Assembly: GCA_029945375.1 (NCBI GenBank) | Contig: CM057057.1 | Location: forward strand, 3,844,001 to 3,908,000 | Origin: Agaricus subrufescens | Taxonomy: Eukaryota; Basidiomycota; Agaricomycetes; Agaricales; Agaricaceae | Direction: 5' to 3' | DNA length: 64,000 nt | In this document: positions 38,782 to 50,692 of the stretch, piece by piece | Numbering within the stretch: the stretch's first letter is position 1 | Layout: the number at the start of each line of letters is the position of its first letter | Program-made: the position numbers and the translations under genes | The notes under the pieces: generated by a model | Told to the model about the DNA's origin: nothing | Database searches by the model: none | The model's input: the letters and a program-made list of their open reading frames with translations, nothing else

Positions 38782-41030
38782 TCACTTCCGAGAAGTTCCA
38801 GGCCGTGAGACGCGTGTTGTATTACGAACCGAAGGGGATATTGAGGATATTGAAGAGGTAGGGCCAGGTCCAGAGCTGTTATTCGAACTGGTCGCCATCA
38901 TTTCTACCGGAGCCGCTTGAGTGCTCGTGCGAGACTGAGATCTGGGCGCTGATGATGGGTATGGTGCACGCTCGTACCGCGACTGCGGCGGAGCGTATTG
39001 AGAAGTTGCAGTGTGGTGAGAATGATGGGGATGAAGACCAGGGCTATGGTAGGGCACGTCGTCATATGGAGATTCGGGTTGTTCCTGTTCAGGTTGCTCG
39101 TGGCGTGCGGTCTCTCTTCGCCTTGCATCATGAGCATGTGGTTGTTGGTAACGTCGCGGTTGGGATGGCTGGGAACGGTTCCTGTGATGATTCTGATGCT
39201 GCTGAGACTGGTGTGGTGGTGCACTTGAAGTACCATATGCTCGATTGATAACATCTATACGTCGTCCTGAAATAACTTCAATTTATCATCAGAATGAGAC
39301 AACCCAGGAAAACCTTACTATAATCTTGCCGGACGTTGTCATCTATTTCTTCGTCATCAGATGCCGCGAGGGGATCAGTCGTATTTACGATATGCCATGC
39401 CTCTGAAAGATATTACATCAGAGATCGCCCTGGACCTGCACAAGTCACAATAAATAGACTGACGCTCTAGCATTGTTCGCCCTTCGCCGTGATGACGGGG
39501 TTCAGAGTATGAATATCTGCGGGATCTCTCCATCACTGGGGTCACTAAAAATGGATTGGGAGCATCAGCTTCTTGGTTGATGGAGTAGTCTAAGTATTGC
39601 GACTGTTCCGCTCACCTGGACTCGGGGGACGGACAGGGGGAGGTGGTTCCCGTTCATGGCTAGGACCTGGGACATAGTACAAGAAACCAACGTCATCCCT
39701 TTGGCCATCGTTGGGTTGACGTTGTGATCGTGGGTGCGGCGGATTAACTTCTGGCGTGGCTTTCAGAGTAAGGAAACGTCAGCGATAATTTCCCGAGTCG
39801 AGATACGTGGCGCGACTACCTGAGACAAAATGTGGTAAAGCAGGATTCTTTGGCTTCCTTTCATTTTCGACGGAAGCAACAAGACGCTGCAAGAATATAT
39901 TGCGCTGCGCTGTCATCCTTCGTCCCCATTCCAATTCCTCCGGTGTGTCTACGTCTTCTTGACTTTGTTCGACATCGGTTAGACAGCGCATCGCCGGAAC
40001 TTTGGGTCTATTGGCCCGAGAGAAGTCATCGTCCCAGGGATTCGGGCCAGTCGAGTCCTCTAGATAATGGTACATCAACCATAGAAACACTCTTGCACGG
40101 CTGGACGAAGCCAGCCCCTTCTTGGGGAGGAATATATCCAGAAAGTTGAGAGAGCCATCAAAATGGACGATGGCCAAAGGCTATCAAACCAGATAAGTGG
40201 AAAAAATTACTATACAGAGAAATAAGCTTACTGCAGCATGGTTGGCGAGCACAAAAATCAGGTTGACGACACTGGTGGGAGGCTTCTGACCAGCTTGCTT
40301 GATAAATGAATGATGTGAGTACGAGCGTTTCATTACGGCACACCCTTGATGCTTACATTCTTTGAAAGAATTTCCTCAGGCGTTGACGGTGGGATTGTTT
40401 TGAGTTCGTGGGGGAGCAGGGCAGCTTTGAGGCAATTTTTAATGCGGGGGGCATCTTGAGCGTTCCCGTCCGTCTTTTGAAGAGACGGAACTGGGTGGTA
40501 CGTTCGTAAAGCGGTTTTCATTTCTGGAAAGACTAGCCAGGTTATAAATGAATACTCGGCCGTCGTTCTGATGGAGGCGATAAAACGGGCATCTCACAAG
40601 CCATGGTTGTATTAATCCGGCCAACATTGGTGAGCAGAGAGAATTTGGCTAGCTCGGTTGCGAAAGCCGGGGTATCGATCATTTTGTCCTTGAGGACTTT
40701 TGAGCATTTGGCAGAGCCGTACAGGGCATTGACATAGAGCTCGTGGAACGGGATCTTGGCTGCCTTGCCAGGAGCTGGGTTGGTGAACGCGGCGGTGGAG
40801 TCTGAAAAGATGTAGTTGAGAAGGTCAAACTGGACGTCCTCGCGCGAGAGAGGCTCGGCATCGTTGCGTTTAATCGGGAGGGCCTTTCGGCTCAGGTACC
40901 CCACGCTGAAGGAGACAATCAGAGACGGCCGGGGGGCTCGGGGACGGGAGAGGACTGACGGTGGAATGGGTTCTGGAGGCCAGACGGGGAGGTTGGTGTG
41001 CGAGGGACTGGGGGCAGAGGTGGAAGCCAT
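38782..41030 (-). CDS. Ino eighty subunit 1-like protein, copy A
   Basis: Resembles fungal Ino eighty subunit 1 (Ies1), an accessory subunit of the INO80 chromatin remodeller. Starts at 41030, MASTSAPSPSHTNLPVWPPE; the conserved domain begins KALPIKRNDAEPLSREDVQF and DLLNYIFSDSTAAFTNPAPG. It continues IPFHELYVNALYGSAKCSKV, LLTNVGRINTTMA, then MKTALRTYHPVPSLQKTDGN and DAPRIKNCLKAALLP. After further introns come SLNFLDIFLPKKGLASSSRA and RVFLWLMYHYLEDS, the region before the NPW motif, then EELEWGRRMTAQRNIFLQRL. The C-terminal half is His/Gln/Ser-rich and likely disordered, ending VSRPGTSRK at 38782. About ten introns. It has an N-terminal Pro-rich extension that copy B (53164-55057) lacks. Confidence 0.75.
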
Positions 41031-41445
41031 GAAGCAAGCAGGCGTTAGCACGAGGCAAGGAAGCTAAACAGGGCCAGACGCCAGCATTTCCCAAATTTCG
41101 AACAATCGGACGCGCGACCGTCGACTGATCTCACGTGGGCCTCAGGAAGAGCTGATCTCTGTCGTAAGCGCAGATATATTCTTCGGTGACTCGTTCCAGG
41201 GAGAATCCGTGTGATTGCAGCTGAAACGTGAAGAAACTGTCGAGCCGATTACAGCAGGACCGAGGTGACCGTGCACTGGGTGGCCCGCGCCAGCAACCCT
41301 GGCGCCCGAAACCGCAGGCAGAATCGGGAACATGCGACCATGTTGACATGCCAGAATTTCCGGTTCCAGCGAACGCCCTCCAATCCCCATCCGGATCCCA
41401 TCACATCGCCCACAGCTCCCCTTACGTCAGCCTCCTCCTTCTCCC
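41031..41445. promoter_or_regulatory. shared divergent promoter region, INO80 subunit copy A / TIM8
   Basis: 415 bp between two divergent start codons with no supported gene; GC-rich. No clear TATA box on the TIM8 side. Confidence 0.45.
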
Positions 41446-41848
41446 ATGGCCGACCAGCTCGACCCGGCCACCCAGGTACGTCGCGTCTCGACACACACCC
41501 GACCGCCGTGCTCATCTACCCCAGCGCGAGCTCGCCCACTTTATCGAATTTGAGCAAGGCCAGGTCCGTCGCACGCCCGGCTCGCGCGCAGCTTCTCACC
41601 GTGTTCCAGGCCAGGATCCAGTCTTCCATCCACCAGTTGACCTCGACGTGTTGGGACAAGTCGGTCACACCCCTATGTGCTCATCTATTCCCGCTCACCT
41701 CAATTCCGTCGACAGGTGCATCACCGGCTCGGTTGGCAACTCCTTCTCCCGGAGTGAAGAGGCCTGCCTGACCAACTGCGTCCAACGTTTCATGGACACC
41801 AGTCGGTACCTGGTTAGCGAGATTCAAAACAAGCGCGGGTCACAATGA
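41446..41848 (+). CDS. TIM8: mitochondrial import chaperone Tim8
   Basis: Small Tim protein of the intermembrane space, partner of Tim13 in carrying hydrophobic precursors to the inner membrane. Four exons join to about 83 residues: MADQLDPATQ, then RELAHFIEFEQGQ, then ARIQSSIHQLTSTCWDK, then CITGSVGNSFSRSEEACLTN and CVQRFMDTSRYLVSEIQNK. The twin Cx3C motifs CWDKC and CLTNC are intact; the first is rebuilt across the third intron, whose splice phase restores the Lys-Cys codons. Length, QLTSTCWDKC and FMDTSRY match Tim8 rather than Tim9, Tim10 or Tim13. Introns are 46-56 nt and occupy nearly half the gene. Convergent with the acyltransferase, 70 bp between stops. Confidence 0.93.
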
Positions 41849-41917
41849 GTAATAGTATTGAACAAGTCAAGTCAGTACAGTGCACGCTCTAATACATCTA
41901 CATGGCACACGGTGCAA

Positions 41918-43448
41918 CTAGCATCTTCCCTTCCCAAGTAAATACATGATGCCGGCTGGGAAAAAGAAACAAAAAGCATCCAGTATTTCCCGTTTACGCC
42001 GAAGCTTGAGCGGAATGTCCACAGTCACCGAGCCCTCGGGAGGGGAGTTGAGGGTGCCTGCCTCGTGATATCTGGTTATGGCCTCGTCCTTTTCATTCCA
42101 GAGGTTTCTGAGCCAGTGGTCAAATTTAGCCCTCTCTTCATCCGGAATATCAACTTCAACAGCATCCTGGGCCGATACGTCCGTGTTTAATGCACTGGCA
42201 GACAAATCCCCAATTGGCATGTCCTCCCGGACATCAAAGAGTCGCATGTGCATATGAATCGCTGGCGGTGCAACTCCATCACAAAAGATGGAACGCAGCG
42301 TGTAGTAACTTTGCCCGTATCCCATTGGGGGTATGCCTATCATTGCTTGAATGGCATGTACGTCAAAACACAAATGAAAAAAAACCAACCCGGATAGACA
42401 ACTGTCAGGTCCAAAAGTTTCAGGTCCGGAATTCGAGGAGCAAGGGACCTGAGACTATAGTGTAAGCCCGTTGACCGGGGTAAAAGTGTATTCTTCATGT
42501 CGGGCTTGGTGGAACATGAGGAAACATTTGAAAAAAGAACCAGGTGGAAGACATACAATGCCCATCTTATCTGCAAACTTCTTGCTGACAGGTCTGGTAT
42601 TCTTGCTAACAAGTGTCCCCTCTGGATAGAGCAAGAAACAAAATGGCCGGTCCTCTTTCTTCGCTTCTTTACCCAAAGACGCCAAGGAAGAGGCTAAATG
42701 GTGCCGATCTGAAGCCCACGAGCGCGCCAGAAATATAAAGTTGAAGAATTGCATACCCTATCACGCCAGATGAGAAAGACACATCCCGAAATACATTGTT
42801 GCGATACATACCCAGCCAGCGATCGGTACCCATTGTAAACTCTTTTTTAGTGTGATGAAGATGTGTCGATGCACTCCGCTAGGCCCAATGAAGTAAAGGA
42901 GGCACCAGGCATACCACCAATCCGCGTAGACCTTCACTACCGGTGAACAAACCTCACAAAGAGAGAGCGCGGTAACAACACTCACCTGATGGTTGCCCGT
43001 CAAGACAAATTTAGTGGGCAAGTTCAAGGTCACCGCACCACTCGGATGTTTCACGACTATGCGCTCAATCTCTTCTTTGCTAAACTTTCCAAGCCCCTGC
43101 GTTTCAAACGTTACTCTAAGCTTAGTGGGAGCAAACCACTGGCACATCAAGACTGTGGTCCCGAGTTCCGCATCAGGAGTGTTTCGAGCTACAAGCCAAA
43201 CCACAACACGCACTCAACAAGCAGCCAAAACATCCTTTCGTCCAACGTATCCCCTCGTAGTACAACCTTCTTGCAGCACGAAAAGGTAGCAGTCGAATTG
43301 GAAGGAGGATAACGAAATGTGAGCCATTAATCATGACGCAGGCAAACAACCACAAAACAAAGAATACAATAGATTTCGCCGTCTGTTTCCATGTTGTTGG
43401 TGGGCGCGCTGAGATAGGTAGAGCGTACAGTTCGGGTCTACTTGACAT
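41918..43448 (-). CDS. lysophospholipid acyltransferase (AGPAT/LCLAT1-like)
   Basis: Membrane acyltransferase of the PlsC/LPLAT family. The chosen start at 43448 (MSSRPELYALPISARPPTTW) leads to the hydrophobic helix SIVFFVLWLFACVMINGSHF. Motif I, NHQ joined across an intron to VYADWWYAW, gives the catalytic His and Asp (Hx4D). Motif II includes FFNFIFLARSWASDR and motif III is FCFLLYPEGTLVS. LKLLDLTVVYPG and GQSYYTLRSIF follow, with IHMHMRLFDVREDMPIGD; the protein ends FCFFFPAGIMYLLGKGRC, a possible C-terminal membrane segment. The DWWY form is typical of LCLAT1/AGPAT5-type enzymes that act on lysophosphatidylinositol or lysocardiolipin, but the substrate is inferred only. At least five introns; the one near 43200 is not resolved. 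Confidence 0.87.
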
Positions 43449-43667
43449 ATGAGACGCGCGTAAACACAGCCCGGAGATGATTACTGGGGAGAGGGTATTC
43501 AGGAGAGATTGCGTGGCACTGGGCAAGCAGGAGCGTCATCACCGCATGCCGAGATAGCCTCGGGGCTCAAAAACATCTTCCAATCGGGTACATATCTATA
43601 TTTAGATTCCTACCCACTCCTAAAATCACATTTATATATAACTGGAGCACAATGCGTAGGTGCAGAG

Positions 43668-45641
43668 TTAGCAGCTAAATGGTTTGCCGACAATATGGGT
43701 TGCATAGGCAACCGTGATAAGCTGTGCAAAAAAGAACAAAGCTTCAGACAAGGTCGGTTCCGAGAGTGATTTTGGTTGCAACCCACTTTGATCGAGACGT
43801 ACGTTCCTGCCACGCAGATGAATCCGCCGGCAAGGATGGTGAGGATAGAAATGATGAACATGGTAGGCCGTCTATACAAACCTGTCTTGCCTTCAAAATA
43901 GACAGTGTCGTACACCCAAAAGAACCCAGCTATGCCATATGTGTACCACGAAGCAAACAAGGCAGCCGAAATCCCGATCAGGTACGAGAAAATTGGTACA
44001 GATATGGCAAGAATAAAAGCCAGGGCAACAGCAATTAAACACAAGAAGGCCCACACCGACCATCCAATGAGAGTGTGTTCATACACGTGTTTGGAATGAC
44101 GAAAGAGGCGAACAAAAACCAATTTGGCCGCTGTATGAGAATATAGACCCCCCGCACTGACAAAGATTGTTAATAAATGGAGTAAAAGAGCTCGCCCTCA
44201 CTGACATGAAGAAATTGGGGAGAGCAATTCCCCAAATCACTTTTGCCCACGTGGTGGGTAATGAGAATATGGCTGGTGATTGAACAGTGTTGCCGATGTA
44301 TACATAACTAGAGGTGGAGAGATAAGGTCAACTTTCACGTCATTGGAAACTTCTTACATGACGACGGCAAAAAGAGTGTAGAATGCAGTGGCAAAAACTT
44401 GAAGGCACCACGCGGCCTAATAAAGCAGTTAACAAGTAGAGTCAAACCGTTTAAAGAAGCCGCCCACTTTCATAGCGTCTTCGGGTCTCCGCATTTCCGA
44501 TATCAGTATAAAAAACCTAGCATTCGGTTTAGTACATCGTCGCCAATTTGAGAATAATGAAATCACATGAAATGTCCTAAATATAAGTGAGAATCATTCT
44601 GATAAACATTGTGAATGGATCCGAAATCATACCGGCGTACGAGAAGACCTGATATTATTTGAGTGGCGCTCAAAGTGGAGTTAAAAAATTTCTACATACG
44701 GGATTGGTAATAGCAAGAAATGCCTGATAGAAATTAGTTGACACAGTTGCGGAAACGACCCGGCCCTCCATTGGGTTACGACCAGCTGCAATCATTGCCA
44801 AGACACCAGCTATAGTGATGAGGGCAACACTCAAAAGTCCCAGCCAACTCAATCGATCCAGTGTTCGAGGCAGGGACAACACGAGAGTTGCGACTGCGAA
44901 GATAAGAAGAAAGTATATCGCACAGAGTCCATTATTAGATAGGGAAGATAAGGCTTGTTGTCCAGATAACAACTGTGCTCCCTATTTTTTGGGGTGAGTG
45001 TTTTTTCAATGAACTGCAAGACAGCAACCTACGGTTCCGCAGATTGCAAAGATAACCGTCCCAAGGGAGAGTATTTCTCGGAGAATGGGCCCTCCCATGA
45101 TCATGCCTGCATCTCCCCTACAAGCCAAGTTAGAAAATGATACGCGATACGAACGCAAACAACACACACATAGTGTGTACATTGGGATGATTGAGCTTGA
45201 AGTCGACAAGTAGTTTCGCGGTAAATAAACCGAAAGCACCGAGAAAGACAATCTGATTGGCTGCAGTGAGAACGCGTCAGATGGCTCGGGTGGAACCCAC
45301 AAGAATGACCGCAGGAACTATCCCTAAATGTCATATTAGCACCGGAAACAGATCAAGGACAACACTGTTCATACCAACAACGGCTAGAGACGAAGGAAGT
45401 GACAGCATCCCATTGCTGACAATCTCCGCAATCATGAGCAAAGATACGAACTGTCACAAATGCTTTAGGAGGTATCATTACGTTGTGTGGAATTACCAAC
45501 CGGCCAGGTGAGAGTCTTGTAGTGAAAGTCGTGGTCTGGCTTTTCAACGAAAACATCTGTAGCATTAACGTCGCGTGTATGTTTGTCGTCGGTGACAATG
45601 TCAGAGGTGTGCCCCGCGTCTGATAACACTGATTTCTCCAT
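43668..45641 (-). CDS. amino acid transporter, AAAP family (Mtr-like)
   Basis: Proton-coupled amino acid carrier of the AAAP (Aa_trans) family; fungal members such as Neurospora Mtr take up neutral amino acids. The N-terminus, MEKSVLSDAGHTSDIVTDDK, is cytosolic with DHDFHYKTLTWP before the first helix. Exons give IAEIVSNGMLSLPSSLAVVG, then FKLNHP, DAGMIMGGPILREILSLGTV and SGQQALSSLSNNGLCAIYFL. LSWLGLLSVALITIAGVLAM, ATVSTNFYQAFLAITNPVFS and RRPEDAMKAAWCLQVFATAF follow. The last helices are YEHTLIGWSVWAFLCLIAV and MFIISILTILAGGFICVAG. A terminal intron joins TYVSIK to LITVAYATHIVGKPFSC, stop at 43668-43670. About twelve introns. Belongs to a different family from the permease at 22 kb. Confidence 0.88.
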
Positions 45642-45950
45642 GGTTAGGGAAAAATAAGCAAGCACTCCCTCCAGACCGTGTTATGTACCTAAAAATCGTG
45701 ATCATATGGCCACTCGGAGTCAAAAAGGGCATTAGTGTGAGATACGGAAGTGCCTGAACGTGATCGGTCCACCACGCTGCACCAGTCTCTGATGAAAACA
45801 TGTGACTCCCAACCCGCCACTCATTCCTCTCGCACTCTTCTTTGTGTTGTATCAGTATTATAGTGAGTCAATATTTCTGAAGGCATTCTGTCGAAAGTCA
45901 AGGACCGGGTAGGGAAGTCGGGACCGAGTAGGGAAGTCGAGACCGGAACG
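45642..45950. promoter_or_regulatory. divergent promoter, amino acid transporter / F-box-like gene
   Basis: 309 bp between start codons. The right end is a 19-bp tandem repeat (listed separately) that reaches to within 11 nt of the F-box-like start codon. No clear TATA box. Confidence 0.45.
45902..45946 (+). repeat. 19-bp tandem repeat directly upstream of a start codon
   Basis: Units at 45902-45920 and 45921-45939 (GGACCGrGTAGGGAAGTCG, one difference) are followed by a partial third (AGACCGG). The repeat forms the probable 5' UTR of the gene starting at 45951. Confidence 0.85.
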
Positions 45951-47033
45951 ATGAGCCGCTTGGTGGAGGACCTCATACCCCTCATCCTCGACAGCCATGA
46001 CCACTGGTGGGACAGGGACCTTATTCGCCTCTCGCTTGTCTCTCCCGAATGGTTATGCTATGTGCGCCCAAGGCTCTATGCCTCACCATCATTACATTCC
46101 TTCGCTGCATGCGCCGCCCTTGTCCGAACGTTGACAAAGAGTCCACATCTTGCGCCACTGGTCCAGCATCTAACGCTGCGACCCTCCCACTCTGACAAAT
46201 CACGAAACTGTGTAGGAGACCGCATGGCCGTTAGGACGCTTCTAGCCTTAGAAGGCTTGAAAAGTTTAGTCCTCGGTGGCGAGTTGGCTATCGATGCGCG
46301 CCGTTTTCTAGGGTTTGTCACTGCCACAGATACTCTCACATACCTACACGTTGACGGCACGTCAGTGTGTGGGTCGCTGTCGTCTCGGGCTTCCCTAGAG
46401 TGGTCCGAAGACTTTCGTTTCAAATTCCCAAAGCTGAAGAAGCTTGCGTTTACGAATTTGGAGATGGATATCGATCCCATCATCACTTCCCAGTCTATAC
46501 AAATGGATGAGCTGGTACTTGACAACGTCAGTGTCGTCGGTGGTAACATTTCCTACCTTGTGCCGGAGGGCTCGGTCATCGAACGACTGTATATTAACGC
46601 ATCGAGCGCATGCGAACATGATGAGCACATCCGAACGATTCTCCACTCGTCGTGCATACGGACCCTGGAATACGAAGTCCAGAAGTCGAGCCCAGCTGAT
46701 GGTTCATTTTTGGAGCCCGAGGGAGAGCCCGAACGTGGCGTAATGGGTCTGCATCGGTTGGAGATGCGTGGGTTGAGTGTTGATAATGGGGTATTAGATG
46801 CCGTCCAGCGGTGCTGCCCCGACATAGAAGAGCTGGCTGTGTTCGGGCGATCGACTCGCCTCACACCAGAAGACTGGGTGAGATGCCTTGTGTCGGGAGG
46901 CTTATCTTCGTTGCGCTGCCTTGCACTGACGCGTGGCACAAATCACCCTCCGTACCGGGCGTGGTGTGCAAAGGCGGTAGATGGACTGACGGAGGCGACC
47001 CGTGCGCGTAGTGTTACATTTTCCTCGGATTGA
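45951..47033 (+). CDS. F-box-like protein, 360 aa, intronless
   Basis: One uninterrupted frame, unusual here where almost all genes have introns. The N-terminus MSRLVEDLIPLILDSHDHWW, then DRDLIRLSLVSPEWLCYVRP, is the helical pattern of a fungal F-box, though the box is weak and lacks the usual leading LP. The rest has degenerate leucine-rich segments: LAPLVQHLTLRPSH, ALEGLKSLVLGGEL, TLTYLHVDGTS, KLKKLAFTNLEMD, QMDELVLDNVSVV, GLHRLEMRGLSVD and SSLRCLALTRGT. It probably recruits a substrate to an SCF ubiquitin ligase. Such genes are highly expanded and fast-evolving in agaricomycetes, and the single-exon form suits a recent duplicate or retrocopy. Target unknown. Confidence 0.72.
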   Translation: MSRLVEDLIPLILDSHDHWWDRDLIRLSLVSPEWLCYVRPRLYASPSLHSFAACAALVRTLTKSPHLAPLVQHLTLRPSHSDKSRNCVGDRMAVRTLLALEGLKSLVLGGELAIDARRFLGFVTATDTLTYLHVDGTSVCGSLSSRASLEWSEDFRFKFPKLKKLAFTNLEMDIDPIITSQSIQMDELVLDNVSVVGGNISYLVPEGSVIERLYINASSACEHDEHIRTILHSSCIRTLEYEVQKSSPADGSFLEPEGEPERGVMGLHRLEMRGLSVDNGVLDAVQRCCPDIEELAVFGRSTRLTPEDWVRCLVSGGLSSLRCLALTRGTNHPPYRAWCAKAVDGLTEATRARSVTFSSD

Positions 47034-47246
47034 ATATTATATGTACTTTGTTAGTCAGGCGGCACTATGATTTCCTGTTGGGGTAAAAATATGAATAGGC
47101 AAATTTCGCAGCGATATGTTTCTCGGACTGCCTCCCAGTCGGACGGGACACGCTGACGGGGCCGCTCATTAATACCGCGCAAGTCCGTTTCCGCGCCGTA
47201 TCCAAGGCCTCTGTTACGTTCTCAGCCCCTCCCTGGCTCTCTCCCC

Positions 47247-50200
47247 ATGCGTTCTCTCCACCAAACACCGCCTGCCACCCCGCCGCGGCTTCCCAAGCAG
47301 ACCCCAGCCCTGCGCCGGGACCACGACAGGCTGCCCACTACTCCGCTGTTGCCACGAATGTCACCGGCCCCATATATGCACCCCTCCCCCCTCCCGAAAC
47401 AACATTCCAAGGGCAGATCCAAGGACACCTCTTCTCTGGAACCGCTTCTACTGCATAATGATTCTCATGACAGACCCAGCACTAGCCCCGATGCCACTAA
47501 TGACTCTGCTTATACTTTCCCCATGTTCGAACCATCAGAAAATGATTTAGCAACGCCGACAGCTTCATCACACACTTATGTCAGGAAACGGTCTCGAACA
47601 GGACCGTCGGGAAAGTCCAACTGGGAAGATGTTCTTGGGACCATCCACCTCCGGCTGTCCGCATCGTCCTCTACACAACATACCGAAACGCCACCTCGCA
47701 CACCTATAGACCACACGCCATCTCCAGAGTCGTTCGACCAGTTCTCTGTCCTCGTGGCAGCTCCTGTCGCTGGAGTAGACGTAATGGATGCCCTAGTAGA
47801 TGGTATGAATGGCGGGGAAAGTAGAGCCAAGTCTCGGTCGCGTTTGGGTATCCCTAATCACCATCCCCTGTATCAACCACCTCTCCCAACCCCGCCCCCT
47901 GGAATTGTTCTAGGGGGAGGAAAACCAAGACCTGTGAAATCCAAAGCAATGGATCCTCGTTCCAGCGACTCCAGCGAGGAAGAAGGCTACCCGAGGAATA
48001 TGTCAAGTGCAGCCCGCCGAGCGCGCAAGCGAACACGGCCCCCGTCTTCCCGCACTCCCTCCGATGTTACTATCACACCCAGTATCACCCCGTTTCCGAA
48101 TATACCCAATGCGAATACCATCTCCTCAGGTCCTAGGCGGGCAAGGAATGAAGTTCCTCGGGTTCCCAGCACTATATCACTTCCAGAAAGACCCACCAAA
48201 AGCGTAGCACCCTCAATATCAGACATAATCCGGGCTTATGCACCCAAGGAAGCCCAGAGACGCACTAGGCCAACTCCTGAACGTTCAGCATCCCTATACA
48301 ACCCCCATCAACGTTATGCTATGTACGAAGAATCCATGCCAAATCTCACCTCCCCGACGGAGGAGGACCCCCCTTCACGCTCATCTCTGGATTCAATAGC
48401 AGATGAAGTACAACAAACTCTAAAAAACCAGAACAAGCTGAATCCCCTAAACTCTGTGCCACCGTCTTCATTTCCAGCGCGACACTCCATCATTTCAGAC
48501 AATGCGAGTATATACTCGCCTCGTTCAGATCCCGGAGGACCTACACCGTCCCTTTACTCTTCAATATCAGGTCATCAACCCAATTCGCCACGCGAAAGTA
48601 GTCTTTTCACAGCAACGCCTGCTCAGGCTGTGGCCCAATATCTGCGTTCGGCTAGACTTACTACGTTGCTGAAGCTTACTAGGTCACCTCACGCATCTGC
48701 AGACAACCCACTGACCGTTAGCCTCTCGGACTTGGGTAGTCGTACCGGATATCCAATAGTCGTATTCCTTGGATTGGGATGTGTGAGGCACCTCATGGGC
48801 ATCTATGACGAGATGGCGGAGTGCATGGGCTTGAGACTTATCACGATTGATCGGTGAGCTTCTTTTCTGTTGTGTACGATTCCTAGTTGCTGAGCCTTGA
48901 TAGATGGGGATTAGGTCGGACAGAACCTCGGCATAAGACCGCCAAAGGAATTATGCAGTGGGCTGATGTGGTGGAGGAAGTATTGGATTTGATGAATATT
49001 GACATATGCAGTGTTATGGCACATTCCGCAGGGGCCCCATATGCCCTCTCCTTCGCCAGTAAATTCGCTCATAGGGTATGTGGAGATGTGTGCCTACTTG
49101 CACCCTGGGTGGGTGGAACCGAGAATAGTGAGTCTTCAAACTCCCATAGAACTCGAACTGACAATAAGTAGGTGGATATAAGTGGCTCAAATACGTTCCA
49201 AATGGTATTCTGAAAACTGCCCAGGCTGCGGAATGGAGATTGCAAGCATGGATGATTGGAAAGCCACCTACAATCGCGTACGAGGGAATTGGCTACACGG
49301 CCCCAAAGGATTCGAAGAATGCTGTCAACTTGAATGCTGTTGGTCCATCGAGTTCGGAACGACTATCCAGACCAAGTATGACATCGAGCAACGGCACTTT
49401 CAGCGAATATGATGATCTACGGGACTTTGAAGGGCGCTTTGACAGTATGAGTATCCCCGACGCAGAGAGCGACGATAAGTCCAAGATTCCGAAGCGGAAA
49501 GGATCGCGGGGTTTTATAAACCGTTTCAAGACACCGCCAGATGACAAAAGTATAGGTGGTGGCAAAAAGTTGAAGGGCCTGCGTTCTCTAAGTTCCCTCA
49601 AAGGAAAGAGTCGCAGCAATTCGGGGAAATCAGAGCCCCCGAGTCCTATACCCTCCCTGCAGCTGGACAAGCCAGAGCTTGACAACGACTTTGGGTGGGA
49701 CAACAGAAGTGAAACACCTCATCGATATAGAGAGAGCCAGCCACGGTTTTCGACTGCGAGTCGGTACCCTCGATCAGAAGGGCATCGTACGACGTCTGTC
49801 TCCTCGTCTCCGAAAACAGCAATGTCCATGCCTTCATCTCCTGTCTTCAGCTCCGCAAATTCCACTTTTACCACTAGCGTAACGCCCAATAATTGCTATC
49901 AAGCTGCACTCGGTAATGCCCTTATCGCGGCCTCGCATGCAGAATCGGCCAAAGGGACGCATAATGATCTATTACAAATTCTTAATCACGATAATCGTCC
50001 TTGGGGGTTTTCTTACGCTCAATATCCACATGTCGTGAAGATCTGGTACGGAGACAAGGACGAGAGGATAGCAGAAAACGCTGTCAGGTGGATGGAGCGT
50101 ACAATGGGCCCAGAGAAATGCGTTTTGAAGGTGGTCAAAGGGGCCGATCATGGGCTTATGTACAGAAGCAGCGTGGTGATAGAGGTCCTTGAACATATTC

Positions 50201-50253
50201 AATCGGAATGGCGTTCAGGTGGGAGCGCTCGGCCTTCTGTGCGCACCTTTTGA
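47247..50253 (+). CDS. alpha/beta hydrolase with long disordered regions
   Basis: Three exons (47247 to about 48853, 48905 to about 49129, 49172-50253) give about 970 residues. The first about 480 are Pro/Ser-rich and look disordered (MRSLHQTPPATPPRLPKQTP onward). The hydrolase fold begins around YPIVVFLGLGCVRHLMGIYD and RLITIDRWGLGRTEP. The nucleophile elbow is SVMAHSAGAPYALSFASKFA (Ser in HSAG), then CLLAPWVGGTEN. The acid is in VKIWYGDKDERIAENAVRWM and the His in VVKGADHGLMYRS. Between elbow and acid lies an insertion of about 200 disordered, basic and Ser-rich residues. The catalytic triad looks complete, so it is probably an active esterase or lipase-like enzyme of unknown substrate. Likely cytosolic: no signal peptide. 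Confidence 0.83.
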
Positions 50254-50692
50254 TTGACTCCAGGTTTGAAACAGATTCTCGTTAATTTATGATCAGTTCA
50301 CTATACCCTATCTTCACGCCTGACAGATTTCGGTTGCATTCTCCCCCTCAACTTTGAACTTTGTTTAAGTTATAGTTTTCTCCTTTTGGATACCACGCTA
50401 CTTTGATTACAACACATATCAAGATATCCCCCGTCCTCTCCCCATTGCACGTCTTCTTTCTCTTTATCGCAATTCAGAGGTATACAATTTATTCGTTGGA
50501 TTATGACTTGTTTTCTCCCTCCCTTTGATAATACACTAGCTCAGGTATGTAATCACCACTAAGTCGGATAGGCACGTTCGAGTTGGATGTTCTGTACAGT
50601 AAAATTCATCATGACAAAAAAAACCATGTTTTGTGCGGGAATGAATGAATACATTGATATACGAAATAGTTTATAAATATAAAGACAAATGA
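50254..50692. other. intergenic region (convergent 3' flanks)
   Basis: About 440 bp between convergent stops, T-rich on the left and A-rich on the right. Nothing recognised. Confidence 0.6.
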
